Positions 43,552 to 52,239 are shown, counted from the stretch's first letter. The stretch: DNA of 64,000 bases from Fibrivirga algicola (GCF_011742925.1 NZ_WAEL01000003.1:434001-498000); one strand, 5' to 3'. Numbers and translations are program-made. Notes: generated by a model not told the origin, from the sequence alone.

Positions 43552-43559
43552 TAACTTTG
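43552..43559 (+). promoter_or_regulatory. Bacteroidota -7 box of the SDR gene
   Basis: TAACTTTG matches TAnnTTTG exactly; the -33 region has no perfect TTTG at the normal distance. An ATG at 43571 just after this box is too close to be the true start, which favours the ATG at 43655. Confidence 0.5.
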
Positions 43560-43654
43560 CTCAATGGCCGTTGGTCAGTTGCTCCTTAGTAAGTGGGCTA
43601 AACCCTTTCTTGTATAGTCTGTTCATTAAGTTGAGTAATCAAAAAACCTCAACA

Positions 43655-44707
43655 ATGGAAACACAGAACGGTAAAACAGCCCTGGTTACGGGCGCCACCA
43701 GCGGTATTGGCCGCGAACTCGCTAATCTTTTCGCTAAAGACGGCTATAACCTTGTGCTTGTAGCCCGCAGTGACGACAATCTGCAGCAACTCGCCCAGAG
43801 TTATGAGCATCAATTCGGCATCAAAACAACGCTAATCGCCAAAGATCTGGCTGGCGACGACGCCGGACAGCAGGTATACGATGAAGTGAAACAGCAGGGT
43901 ATTCAGGTCGATGTGCTGGTTAATAATGCAGGGATGGGCGAATACGGTATGTTCGCTACCGAAACCGACCTGCAGAAAGAGGTCGACATTATTCACATCA
44001 ACGTGATTGCGCTGGTGAAGCTGACCAAACTATTCCTGAAGGACATGGTACAGCGCAACGATGGTAAGATTCTGATGCTGGGTTCTGTGGCATCGGTCAT
44101 TCCGAACCCGCTGATGGCCGTTTATGGCGCTACCAAGTCGTTTATCTACTCGTTCTCGGAAGCCCTTCGCAACGAGATCAAAGACACTAACATTACCCTG
44201 ACAGTGCTGATGCCCGGTGCTACCGATACCGATTTCTTCAATAAAGCTGGTGCCATGAACACCAAGGCACAGGAGAAAGCCCGCGAAACGCCCGCCGCCG
44301 ATGTAGCTAAAACTGGTTACGATGCCCTGATGAGCGGAAAAGACAAAGTGATACATGGCGCGTCGAACAAGGCGTCGGTAGCTATGGCTCATTTCCTGCC
44401 TGACTCAACGGTAGCCAACTCGGCCCGGAATGACATGAAGGATAAGAACGAAGCTGAGGCCGAAGAAAAAGAGTCGTACAGCATTGGCCTAAGCCTGGGT
44501 ATTGCCGCGCTGGCCGTAGCTGGTCTGGTAGTGTTGTCGGCCTGGAACCGTCAGAATCCGGCTCAGAAAGCATATACCAAAGCGCGTTACAAATACAAAG
44601 CCAAGCGCCTGGTGAACAAAGCCAGCCACTTGACCGACGACCTGACCGACAAGGCCAAGAGCAGCTTCAGTGACCTGAGAGACACCGTGCTGAGTTCGGT
44701 TAATTAA
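43655..44707 (+). CDS. Short-chain dehydrogenase with C-terminal membrane anchor
   Basis: From the ATG at 43655 (METQNGKTALVTGATSG) the protein has 350 residues. The Rossmann core (about 8-255) has TGATSGIG, NNAGMGEYG, GSVASVIPNPLMAVYGATK (Ser-Tyr-Lys catalytic set). After about 290 an acidic linker, EAEAEEKES, leads to a transmembrane helix (GIAALAVAGLVVLSAW) and a basic tail. This SDR-plus-anchor form would keep the enzyme at the inner membrane. The substrate cannot be inferred. Confidence 0.88.
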   Translation: METQNGKTALVTGATSGIGRELANLFAKDGYNLVLVARSDDNLQQLAQSYEHQFGIKTTLIAKDLAGDDAGQQVYDEVKQQGIQVDVLVNNAGMGEYGMFATETDLQKEVDIIHINVIALVKLTKLFLKDMVQRNDGKILMLGSVASVIPNPLMAVYGATKSFIYSFSEALRNEIKDTNITLTVLMPGATDTDFFNKAGAMNTKAQEKARETPAADVAKTGYDALMSGKDKVIHGASNKASVAMAHFLPDSTVANSARNDMKDKNEAEAEEKESYSIGLSLGIAALAVAGLVVLSAWNRQNPAQKAYTKARYKYKAKRLVNKASHLTDDLTDKAKSSFSDLRDTVLSSVN

Positions 44708-44711
44708 GATC

Positions 44712-44808
44712 GTTGTAGCGATGCATCTTTGTGTCTAATCCAGCATCAGCCAGTTATATTAAATTAATTGCTGACGCCGGATTAGACGCAGGGATGCGTC
44801 GCTACGAC
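44712..44808. repeat. 39-bp imperfect inverted repeat before the permease gene
   Basis: Arms 44712-44750 and 44770-44808 match at 32 of 39 positions, and five of the seven differences become G-U pairs in the plus-strand RNA, so the RNA hairpin is nearly complete. The right arm ends 12 bases before the ATG at 44821. The word GTAGCGACGCATCC in the arm is a phrase I know as dispersed in related genomes (from memory). Confidence 0.75.
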
Positions 44809-44820
44809 TATCTTTAACCC

Positions 44821-46242
44821 ATGACGTCTACTTCTTCCTCTACGCCCGAACCGGCAACAACCGCGGCCATCCGGCCCAAGATCGGCCTGTTGTCGGCCAT
44901 TATCTTTGTGATCAGCTCTGTTGTGGGCACAGGGGTTTTCAAAAAAGTAGTGCCCATGTCGGCCGAACTCGGCTCGCCGACACTGGTTTTAGCGGCCTGG
45001 TTCATTGCAGGGCTGGTTAGCCTTGCAGGTACGTTGAGCAACGCCGAAGTAGCCAGCATGCTGGCGAGCGAAGGAGGCGAATATGTCTACTTCCGGGTTA
45101 TCTACAACCGCTTTTTCGCATTTCTCTTCGGCTGGACCAACTTCGCCGTTATCCGTACGGCTTCTATCGCCTCCATCGCCTACGTGTTTGCCCAATCAGT
45201 GAATTCGCTGGTGGCGCTGCCCGTTACGCCCGTATCCTGGTCGGAGGTGAACGTGCTGGGGCTGCATCCGCTCGACAACTTCAGCGTAAAATTGCTGGCT
45301 ATCGTACTCGTCTGGGGGCAAACCGCCTTCAACATCAGGGGCCTGAAAACTGGCGAAGCCATTAGCCGATTCCTAACAGCGATTATGATCGCCGTTATGC
45401 TGGGCTTCATTGTATTTGGGCTGTTCTCGAGCGCAGGCAGCGTCGTGAATCTGCAACCTGTCGATACGGGTTTATCCGGAAAATCGCTGATCAGTGCTAT
45501 GGCGCTGGCCTGTTTGAGCGCGTTTTGGCCCTACGAAGGCTGGAACACCGTGGGCTACATCGGCGGCGAGATTGAAAAGCCGTCGAAAAACCTGCCCTGG
45601 GCTCTTACCATAGGTACGTTGTCGATCATGGGTTTGTACCTGCTGATGAACCTGATCTACCTCTACATCATGCCGGTGCAGGATCTGGCCGCCCTGAAAC
45701 AGAGTCCCAATAGCATTGCGGCCGTGTCGGTAGCGGGTATTATGGGAGGCAAAACCGGTTCACTCCTGATCTCCTGCCTGTTACTGGTCACCACATTCAA
45801 CTGTTGCAGCATCACGATTCTCATGGCCTCGCGTCTGTTCTACGCCATGTCGAAAGACGGGCAGTTTTTCAGCCGGGTCAACTACATGCACCCCACGTTT
45901 CAAACGCCATCGCGTTCGCTGGTATTACAAGCCGCCTGGACCACCCTAATGGTGCTCTCCGGCTCGTTCGACACCCTGACGGACATGCTGATCTTTGCGG
46001 CCTTTATTTTCTACGGGGCCACCACCGTTGGCGTATTCGTGTTACGGCGCCGGATGCCCGATGCCGATCGGCCTTACCGCGTCATTGGCTACCCAGTGGT
46101 ACCTGCTCTGTTCATTGCCTTCTGCGCGTACCTGGTTATCAACACGCTGATCAACCGTCCTGAAGAAGCCCTCGTGGGCCTCGGGCTGATGGCAACAGGT
46201 ATCCCCTTTTATTTCTACTGGAATCGTAAGAAACCGGCTTAG
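44821..46242 (+). CDS. Amino acid permease (APC superfamily)
   Basis: The protein has 473 residues with a polar N-terminus and about 12 transmembrane helices starting at LLSAIIFVISSVVGTGVFKKV. The APC signatures SSVVGTGVF, ISALACLSAFWPYEGWNTVGYIGGEI-like helix 6 region and the later AVSVAGIMGGKTGS are present, close to the LAT/y+LAT-like branch of neutral and cationic amino acid transport. Specificity is not visible. A terminator follows the stop codon at 46242. Confidence 0.9.
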   Translation: MTSTSSSTPEPATTAAIRPKIGLLSAIIFVISSVVGTGVFKKVVPMSAELGSPTLVLAAWFIAGLVSLAGTLSNAEVASMLASEGGEYVYFRVIYNRFFAFLFGWTNFAVIRTASIASIAYVFAQSVNSLVALPVTPVSWSEVNVLGLHPLDNFSVKLLAIVLVWGQTAFNIRGLKTGEAISRFLTAIMIAVMLGFIVFGLFSSAGSVVNLQPVDTGLSGKSLISAMALACLSAFWPYEGWNTVGYIGGEIEKPSKNLPWALTIGTLSIMGLYLLMNLIYLYIMPVQDLAALKQSPNSIAAVSVAGIMGGKTGSLLISCLLLVTTFNCCSITILMASRLFYAMSKDGQFFSRVNYMHPTFQTPSRSLVLQAAWTTLMVLSGSFDTLTDMLIFAAFIFYGATTVGVFVLRRRMPDADRPYRVIGYPVVPALFIAFCAYLVINTLINRPEEALVGLGLMATGIPFYFYWNRKKPA

Positions 46243-46318
46243 AAAATAGGTTTTAACGCAGAAGCAGTCCGTCGTTCCACCGTACAACTACGCGGTAAAC
46301 CTTCCTGAATTACCTGAA

Positions 46319-46346
46319 AACGCCTTTCGCAAGAAGGCGTTTTTTT
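46319..46346 (+). terminator. Intrinsic terminator after the permease
   Basis: AACGCCTT / AAGGCGTT (46319-46326 and 46334-46341) is followed by seven T. Confidence 0.85.
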
Positions 46347-46466
46347 ACGCTAAAAGAGAGGTCGTAAAGCAGGTACGTTTGTCTCGGTCATTGGCTTACG
46401 CTGCTGACCAGGAGCATCCGAAAATCCTGTAAACGAGTAGGACCCATATCCTAACCCTACACCAGC

Positions 46467-46793
46467 ATGGATATGAAACCCGCTTCCTTCACCCTCGACG
46501 TGAAGGGCCTTGACTTGCCCGAGTCTGTTCGGGAAGAGATCAGCCTGGCGCTGAATGATACGCTGATGCGAAAACTGGGCGAAGTGAACCTAACGGGTAG
46601 GCCTGCAGGCACGGCTGTACCAGCCACAAACGGGGGGACAATCTTCGGCAAAATTATCCGCATCGATGGGGGCGACTGGTCACTGCTACGTAACCGGCGC
46701 GACTTTGGCACCATTTTTCAGCAGGCACTGGATAATAAGCAGGTGCTGGGGGCCGGTGTTGAACAGATCGCTCACCAGCAGTTCAACCGATGA
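46467..46793 (+). CDS. First gene of a two-gene unit, unknown function
   Basis: The protein has 108 residues starting MDMKPASFTLDVKGLDLPES; the third codon is also ATG. It is soluble, with a helical N-terminal half (SVREEISLALNDTLMRKLGEV), a flexible AGTAVPATNGG segment and a C-terminal IIRIDGGDWSLLRNRRDFGTIFQQAL helix-rich part. It has no cysteine. It overlaps the next gene by 4 bases (ATGA), so the two are translationally coupled and probably act together. I do not recognise a family. Confidence 0.7.
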   Translation: MDMKPASFTLDVKGLDLPESVREEISLALNDTLMRKLGEVNLTGRPAGTAVPATNGGTIFGKIIRIDGGDWSLLRNRRDFGTIFQQALDNKQVLGAGVEQIAHQQFNR

Positions 46794-47203
46794 GCGCGCG
46801 GCCACAAAACGGGCCTCTGACGACCGGCTCCCGGCCGCTATGCCCGTCGGCCCCGCTCCGTGCGGGGTCGCAGCTACTGGGCTTTGTGAAGCAGGGGGGC
46901 GGCATTAGCTTACTGGCCGAACCGCTGCCCGTCACACCCGGCTTTGTGGAAGCGGCTACCGCTACCGGACCTGCCGAAGAACGGTTCCGCTTCGTGAATA
47001 CATGCGTTGAGAAAGGCTGCGCCAAATGGAAAGCAGGCGGCTGTAGTGTGGTGTCGGGGGCGCTGGAGCGGCTTCAGGCCATTCAGGAAGCCATTCTTCC
47101 CAGTTGCGGTATTCGTCCGTCGTGCCGGTGGTTCATGCAGGAAGGCCCCTCCGCCTGCCACATTTGCCCACAGGTAACGTACCTGAACTATGAAGCCGTT
47201 TGA
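46790..47203 (+). CDS. Cysteine-rich partner protein, possible metal or Fe-S binder
   Basis: The protein has 137 residues. After a low-complexity N-terminus it has a cysteine pattern C-x4-C-x7-C (about 71-84, NTCVEKGCAKW...) and then C-x5-C-x10-C-x2-C (about 104-124: SCGIRPSCRWFMQEGP, then CHICPQVTY). Such clusters suggest zinc or Fe-S binding. The motif CRWF-QEG--AC--CPQV is well ordered and looks conserved-family-like, though I cannot name it. A perfect inverted repeat overlaps its stop codon. It is the second gene of an ATGA-coupled pair. Confidence 0.7.
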   Translation: MSARPQNGPLTTGSRPLCPSAPLRAGSQLLGFVKQGGGISLLAEPLPVTPGFVEAATATGPAEERFRFVNTCVEKGCAKWKAGGCSVVSGALERLQAIQEAILPSCGIRPSCRWFMQEGPSACHICPQVTYLNYEAV

Positions 47204-47253
47204 CGTTGCGCTGCTATTCCAAAATACGGTGAAGTAGCAGCGCAACGTCAAAC
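47198..47253. repeat. Perfect 18-bp inverted repeat over the stop of the cysteine-rich gene
   Basis: Arms 47198-47215 and 47236-47253 (GTTTGACGTTGCGCTGCT and its exact complement) have a 20-base loop; the left arm contains the TGA stop. The word GCGCAACGTCAAAC recurs at 47662-47675. Confidence 0.85.
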
Positions 47254-47265
47254 AGCAAGCCAAGG

Positions 47266-47592
47266 CTACCTCAGCTTCTCGTTATCCAGATGCCTTGTAG
47301 CGTCGCGAATGTTTTTCTTTTCGAGGTTCTTGGCAAAAGCATCAGTCAGGTCTATGCCGGTCTGGTTGGCGAGGCAGATGAGCACCCACAGTACGTCGGC
47401 CATTTCATCGCCTAAATCGCGGTTTTTATCCGACTCTTTCTCCGACTGCTCCCCGTAGCGGCGGGCCATAATCCGGGCCAGTTCGCCAACCTCTTCGGTT
47501 AGAATAGCCATGTTGGTCAGCTCGCCGAAGTAGCGAACGCCTACCGTTTTGATCCACTCGTCAACGGTGTCCTGTGCAGTACGAAGCGTCAT
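47266..47592 (-). CDS. MazG-type nucleotide pyrophosphohydrolase
   Basis: From the ATG at 47592 (MTLRTAQDTVDEWIK) the protein has 108 residues, the short single-domain form. EEVGELARIMARR and LGDEMADVLWVLICLAN hold the EExxE and ExxD metal ligands of MazG-like enzymes, which hydrolyse nucleoside triphosphates (including aberrant ones) to monophosphates. A longer frame from 47634 translates an inverted repeat and is rejected. Confidence 0.92.
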   Translation of the reverse strand: MTLRTAQDTVDEWIKTVGVRYFGELTNMAILTEEVGELARIMARRYGEQSEKESDKNRDLGDEMADVLWVLICLANQTGIDLTDAFAKNLEKKNIRDATRHLDNEKLR

Positions 47593-47599
47593 GAAACTA

Positions 47600-47696
47600 G
47601 TTTGAGGTTTGCAGTTTATCGTCTGAGGGTGCACTGCCTATGAACCTGTCGTGCTCTGGTAGCGCAACGTCAAACGACAAACTGCAAACCTCAAAC
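47600..47696. repeat. Perfect 18-bp inverted repeat between mazG-like and M16 genes
   Basis: Arms 47600-47617 and 47679-47696 (GTTTGAGGTTTGCAGTTT and its complement) enclose a 61-base spacer that itself carries GCGCAACGTCAAACGAC. For the MazG-like gene the arm ends 7 bases before the ATG; for the M16 gene the other arm starts 6 bases past the stop. Confidence 0.85.
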
Positions 47697-47702
47697 CTGT
47701 TT

Positions 47703-48938
47703 TTATTTTTCCGGTGTAAAGAACAACGTGCTAAACTGTTGCTCATTAAGCATGTCGACGGCGACATCTTGGAGCTGACGAGCGGTAATGGCCTGAATGT
47801 CGGTGAAGATGTCGGTCAGTGGCTCTACCCGGTCAATGTCGAGCAGGCTTTTAGCCATCATCAGCATAAAGCTGTTGTTTCCTTCTTCGGCCATGGCCAG
47901 TTGCCCCATCAGTTGCTCTTTGGTATTATGCAGCTGACTGGTTGTCAGAATATTTTCGCGCAGGTTTTTAAACTCGCGATACGTCAGCGTCAGGCTGCGG
48001 TCGATCTGCTTGGGATCAGTGCCGAAGTAGATACCGAGGTAGCCTGTATCCATATACGGAGTGTAACCCGCGTCGATCGAGTACACCAGTCCATAGCGCT
48101 CGCGCAGGTTCATGTTCAGCCGGGAATTCATCCCCGGACCGCCCAGTAAATTTACGAGCATGAAAAAAGGTAGCCGCCTGGGATCGTTGAGGCTGTAGGC
48201 TGGCCGACCAATGGCTACCTGGGCCTGCGTGATGGGCCGAGGCACACGCTGGTGAGTCGGGGCGTACTGAACAGGTGCCTGGCGCCGTCGCTCCGCATGT
48301 TGCTCAGGTACGTCACGTAAGTATTTCTCGGCCATCTTCACCACCTTGTCGAACGGCATATTACTTACTGACGCAAAAACGATACGGCTGGTATCCAGAT
48401 TTTCGGCAATAAACGCCTCCAGCGACTCTTTGGTAAACGATCGGACCGTATCAGCCGTGCCCAGAATATTGAACCCAAGCGAGTGATTCGGAAAAACAAG
48501 CTCATCGAAATCATCCTGAATGGCATCTTCCGGTGAGTCGTAGTACATCGACATCTCTTCCAGAATCACGCCGCGCTCCCGCTCAATCTGCTTTTCCGGA
48601 AACGTAGAGTGGAACGCAATGTCGGCGAGCAGTTCAACGGCCTTCTCGGCGTGAACACCTAATACCGACGCGTGAAAGCATACTTTTTCTTTCGTTGTAT
48701 ACGCATTTAGTTCACCACCAACGTTTTCAAGTCTATTAATTATATGGTGGGCTTGTCGGCGGGTAGTACCTTTAAAGGCCATATGCTCCCAAAAGTGAGC
48801 AAGTCCCTGCTGATGCGACAGTTCGTCGCGGCTTCCAATGTCAAGCATTAAGCCAACGTGAGCAATCTGTGTATAGGGAACCTGCTTGTGGGCAATTCGA
48901 ATGCCGTTGGGCAGTGTATGCAGGCGATAGTCTTCCAA
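47703..48938 (-). CDS. M16 (insulinase-family) zinc metallopeptidase
   Basis: The protein has 411 residues and is a processing-peptidase-like M16B enzyme. The HxxEH zinc motif is HFWEH (48-52), inside GLAHFWEHMAFKGT; the third ligand Glu is in the downstream ERERGVILEEM helix (about 115-125). The C-terminal half is the catalytically silent repeat with GGPGMNSRLNMNLRERYGLVYSI. There is no signal peptide, so it is probably cytoplasmic. Partner M16 genes are not next to it. Confidence 0.93.
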   Translation of the reverse strand: MEDYRLHTLPNGIRIAHKQVPYTQIAHVGLMLDIGSRDELSHQQGLAHFWEHMAFKGTTRRQAHHIINRLENVGGELNAYTTKEKVCFHASVLGVHAEKAVELLADIAFHSTFPEKQIERERGVILEEMSMYYDSPEDAIQDDFDELVFPNHSLGFNILGTADTVRSFTKESLEAFIAENLDTSRIVFASVSNMPFDKVVKMAEKYLRDVPEQHAERRRQAPVQYAPTHQRVPRPITQAQVAIGRPAYSLNDPRRLPFFMLVNLLGGPGMNSRLNMNLRERYGLVYSIDAGYTPYMDTGYLGIYFGTDPKQIDRSLTLTYREFKNLRENILTTSQLHNTKEQLMGQLAMAEEGNNSFMLMMAKSLLDIDRVEPLTDIFTDIQAITARQLQDVAVDMLNEQQFSTLFFTPEK

Positions 48939-48991
48939 AGGGCAAATTCAGCGAAAATAACACAACTTTGTGCCGTTAATTAACCCCAACC

Positions 48992-50026
48992 ATGCCGGGC
49001 CGGTTCCTAATCATTCAGACTGCTTTCATCGGCGATGCCATTCTGGCAACGGCCCTTCTCGAAGACCTTCACCGGGCCTGGCCCAATGCTAAAATCGATT
49101 TGCTGGTGAGGCGCGGGAACGAGTCGTTGTTTACTGACCATCCCTTTATTAATGAGCTACTTATCTGGGAAAAGAAGACGGGCAAGTACCAAAGTCTGTG
49201 GCAATTACTGGGTAGAATCCGGGCTACTCCCTACAAGGCCGTCATTAACCTTCAGCGCTTTGGCGCCACGGGTATACTAACTGCTTTTTCGGGAGCCAGC
49301 GTAACCATCGGGTTCGACAAAAACCCGTTTTCAACCTTCTTCACCTACAGCATTCCGCACCAGATTGGCCCGAATCTGCGCGGCGTACGCCATGAAGTGG
49401 AGCGAAATAATGATTTGCTCAGGCCGCTCGACGTACCTAATTACGGAAAATCACGCCCGAAATTATACCCATCCCGTGCCGATTATAGTGCCGTAGCCCA
49501 ATGGCAGAGCATGCCTTATGTCTGCATTGCGCCTACCTCCGTCTGGTTTACCAAGCAATACCCGGCCAGTGGCTGGATCAAGGTTATTGAGCGACTACCG
49601 GCCAACTGGCGCGTGTACCTGCTGGGCGCACCCAGCGATATGGGTGCCTGCGAACATATCCGCGTTGAAGTGGGTCATGACCGCGTGGTCAATCTGGCGG
49701 GCCAATTATCGCTCCTGCAGTCGGCAGCGCTGTTACAGGGTGCCCGCATGAACTACGTCAATGACTCGGCTCCGCTGCACCTTTGTTCGGCCATGAACGC
49801 TCCCACTACGGCCGTATTCTGCTCTACGGTACCGGGCTTTGGTTTTGGCCCCCTCGCCGACAATTCGCGCGTAGCCGAAGTCCGTGAGTTACTCGAGTGC
49901 CGCCCCTGCAACCTGCACGGCCGCAAAGACTGTCCACTAAGCCATTTCCGCTGCGCCTACGCCATTGATATCGATGACATCGCGGGCGGGCCGGCTAGTA
50001 CAGGTACGGCTATCCGTACAGTATAA
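48992..50026 (+). CDS. Glycosyltransferase family 9 (heptosyltransferase-like)
   Basis: The protein has 344 residues. FLIIQTAFIGDAILATALLEDLHRAWP is the family N-terminus, and CIAPTSVWFTKQYP plus a YVNDSAPLHLCSAMN strand are the donor-site features of GT9. These enzymes add heptose or related sugars to the LPS core from ADP-heptose in the cytoplasmic leaflet. The C-terminus has a Cys cluster (LLECRPCNLHGRKDCPL) typical of GT9. Its 3' end overlaps a long inverted repeat. Confidence 0.9.
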   Translation: MPGRFLIIQTAFIGDAILATALLEDLHRAWPNAKIDLLVRRGNESLFTDHPFINELLIWEKKTGKYQSLWQLLGRIRATPYKAVINLQRFGATGILTAFSGASVTIGFDKNPFSTFFTYSIPHQIGPNLRGVRHEVERNNDLLRPLDVPNYGKSRPKLYPSRADYSAVAQWQSMPYVCIAPTSVWFTKQYPASGWIKVIERLPANWRVYLLGAPSDMGACEHIRVEVGHDRVVNLAGQLSLLQSAALLQGARMNYVNDSAPLHLCSAMNAPTTAVFCSTVPGFGFGPLADNSRVAEVRELLECRPCNLHGRKDCPLSHFRCAYAIDIDDIAGGPASTGTAIRTV

Positions 50027-50083
50027 AGGGATTAACAACAGCGGCGGACCGTGCGGTTAATCCCTTTATACTATACGGATAGC
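50009..50083. terminator. 28-bp inverted repeat spanning the GT9 stop codon
   Basis: Arms 50009-50036 and 50056-50083 pair at 27 of 28 positions and the left arm contains the GT9 stop (50024-50026). It lies between convergent genes, so it may end both transcripts. Confidence 0.85.
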
Positions 50084-50098
50084 CGTGGTAGTTACCTA

Positions 50099-50728
50099 CT
50101 ACTTCTGAAACGAGTTGAAGATATAATCCCAAACAGGCGACGACACGCCGTAGTTACTCTCAGGATTCTTGTAGTGGTGTATGCTGTGATTGATCCACAA
50201 CTGCTTAAAAAAGTTTTTTGGCGGTGGATACGCGTGCACGATGAAGTGCACTGACAGGTAGCCGGTGTAACCAACCATAAAACCAGGGAAGAACGCGTAA
50301 GCCGCTTCGCCCATCAGCATAAAGAACAAACCAAAGAAAGCCCCGGCCACCAGGATAGCCAGTGCAGGTGGCATAGCCAGCCGGGTTTTGTCTTTCGGAT
50401 ATTCGTGGTGAACACCGTGGAAGGTATATTGAATTTTGGCCCGCTGCGGCGTGGTTGGTGCCAGGTGATACAAGTACCGGTGCAGCACGTATTCAAAAAT
50501 GGTGAACACGAATAACCCCGTTGCAAACAAACCGGCAATACGTCCCGGCGTCATATCGGTGTAGGTGAATGCGTACCAGCCCAAAAAAGCCGATAACGTC
50601 AACCACATAGTGATAGGCACTGAAATGTGTGTACGCGATAGATATTCCAGAACTGGGTTATCAAACAGTTTTTTGGTGCCGTTGTTTTTTGGTCGGCTGT
50701 GAATGGCCTTGTATTCTTCAAGTTGCAT
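50099..50728 (-). CDS. Fatty acid hydroxylase (FA2H-like, sterol desaturase superfamily)
   Basis: The protein has 209 residues with about four transmembrane helices. Histidine boxes HRYLYH, HGVHHEYP, HFIVHAYP and HSIHHY bind the di-metal site of fatty acid 2-hydroxylases. Bacteroidota make sphingolipids with hydroxylated acyl chains, so a role in hydroxylating membrane lipids is plausible. It stands alone on the minus strand before NDH-2. Confidence 0.9.
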   Translation of the reverse strand: MQLEEYKAIHSRPKNNGTKKLFDNPVLEYLSRTHISVPITMWLTLSAFLGWYAFTYTDMTPGRIAGLFATGLFVFTIFEYVLHRYLYHLAPTTPQRAKIQYTFHGVHHEYPKDKTRLAMPPALAILVAGAFFGLFFMLMGEAAYAFFPGFMVGYTGYLSVHFIVHAYPPPKNFFKQLWINHSIHHYKNPESNYGVSSPVWDYIFNSFQK

Positions 50729-50802
50729 AATGTGAGTCGTTGGGCTTCGGCAAAAATAACCGATTTTGGTTTTTCAATGTTCCAAACAGTCAACCAAATT
50801 GA

Positions 50803-52152
50803 CTAAATAGCGGGCGTTTTGGCAACTTCCACCGAATCGTTTAATCGTTCCTTGGGAACATCCAATGGCGCTTTTGGTAACTTAGGTTTTATAATTAATC
50901 GTAATGACTGGTTGTATGTTAAATAATTCCACATCCAGTTGATAAAAATAAGCAACCGGTTCTTGACGCCCAAAATGGCCATCAGGTGTACAAACAACCA
51001 GACAAGCCAGGCAAAAAAACCGTTGAATTTTATAAACGACAAGTCTACCACAGCCAGGCCCCGGCCTATAGTAGCCATCGACCCCAGGTCATTATAGATG
51101 AACGGAACGGGCTGACCGCCCCGCGTTAATAACGTCAGGTTTTTCGAGAGCAGCTTCCCTTGCTGAATAGCCGGTTGTGCTACCTGCGGGTGTCCATCAG
51201 GCCAGACAGTTCCCTCGGCCATCAGCGCCAGGTCGCCAATGGCAAAAATATCAGTAAAGCCCTGCACCTGATTAAACCGGTTCACAATGAGCCGCCCACC
51301 CCGTCCAACGGCTTCAGCGGGAATACCCAGCGGGGTATTGGCCCGCACACCCGCCGCCCAGATCAGGTTGTTGGTGCGCAGCGTAGTGCCATCGTTCATA
51401 GATACGGTTCGACCATCGAAATCTTTCACACGGGTATTCAACCGAACATGCACGCCCAACTCCTGTAGGTAGTCGAGCGCGTGTTTCTGCGCCTGCACCG
51501 ACATGGGGCCCAGCAATTCGCCGCCTGATTCGATGAGGTGGATATCCATGCCCTTAAAATCGAGCTCGGGGTAATCGCGGGGCAGTACCGTTTTGCGCAG
51601 TTCAGCCAGGGTGCCGCAAAGCTCCACGCCAGTCGGGCCACCGCCAACCACAACCACATCCATCAGACCGGTCAGTTCATCGTCGGTTTCCACGCTAAGG
51701 GCTTCCTCGAAGTTCTGGAGCAGCCGGTTGCGCAGAGCAATGGCTTCCTGCACCGATTTCATGGGCAGGGCCCGGTCAATGAAAGCCTGCTGCCCGAAAA
51801 AGTTGGTGTCGGCTCCCATCGACAACACCAGGAAGTCATAAGTGATCGGCCCGATTTCCGTATCGATCGCTTTATCGGCGGGCCGAATGCCGGTCATACC
51901 CGTCACCCGGATATGGACATTGGAGTTATCGCCGAGCGCTGCCCGGAGCGGAAACAGAATCGAGTTGGCTTCCAGACCGGCCGTAGCTACCTGATAGTAG
52001 AGCGGCTGAAACTCGTGGTAGTTGTGCTTGTTGATCACCACAACCTGAAATTCGCTGCGGCGCGCCAGGTCACGAGCCAGGGTTAGCCCCCCAAAACCCG
52101 CACCTACGATCACCACGCGTTTCCGATTCGAGAAAGGTATGTTTGGATTCAT
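50803..52152 (-). CDS. ndh: Type II NADH:quinone oxidoreductase
   Basis: The protein has 449 residues. It has two Rossmann motifs (VVIVGAGFGGLTLARDLA for FAD near 13-30 and VVVVGGGPTGVELCGTLAE for NADH near 175-195), AAGVRANTPLG, FAIGDLAL and VAQPAIQQGKLLSKN, the NDH-2 signature. The C-terminus after about 385 is hydrophobic and basic (FFAWLVWLFVHLMAILGVKN), serving as a membrane anchor. It feeds electrons from NADH into the quinone pool without proton pumping. Confidence 0.93.
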   Translation of the reverse strand: MNPNIPFSNRKRVVIVGAGFGGLTLARDLARRSEFQVVVINKHNYHEFQPLYYQVATAGLEANSILFPLRAALGDNSNVHIRVTGMTGIRPADKAIDTEIGPITYDFLVLSMGADTNFFGQQAFIDRALPMKSVQEAIALRNRLLQNFEEALSVETDDELTGLMDVVVVGGGPTGVELCGTLAELRKTVLPRDYPELDFKGMDIHLIESGGELLGPMSVQAQKHALDYLQELGVHVRLNTRVKDFDGRTVSMNDGTTLRTNNLIWAAGVRANTPLGIPAEAVGRGGRLIVNRFNQVQGFTDIFAIGDLALMAEGTVWPDGHPQVAQPAIQQGKLLSKNLTLLTRGGQPVPFIYNDLGSMATIGRGLAVVDLSFIKFNGFFAWLVWLFVHLMAILGVKNRLLIFINWMWNYLTYNQSLRLIIKPKLPKAPLDVPKERLNDSVEVAKTPAI

Positions 52153-52239
52153 AGGTCAGTATCAGGTATCAGTGGGCCATTAACAATGATCAAATGCTTA
52201 CGCGTTGCCATATTATGACACAATGTAGTACCACTTGCG

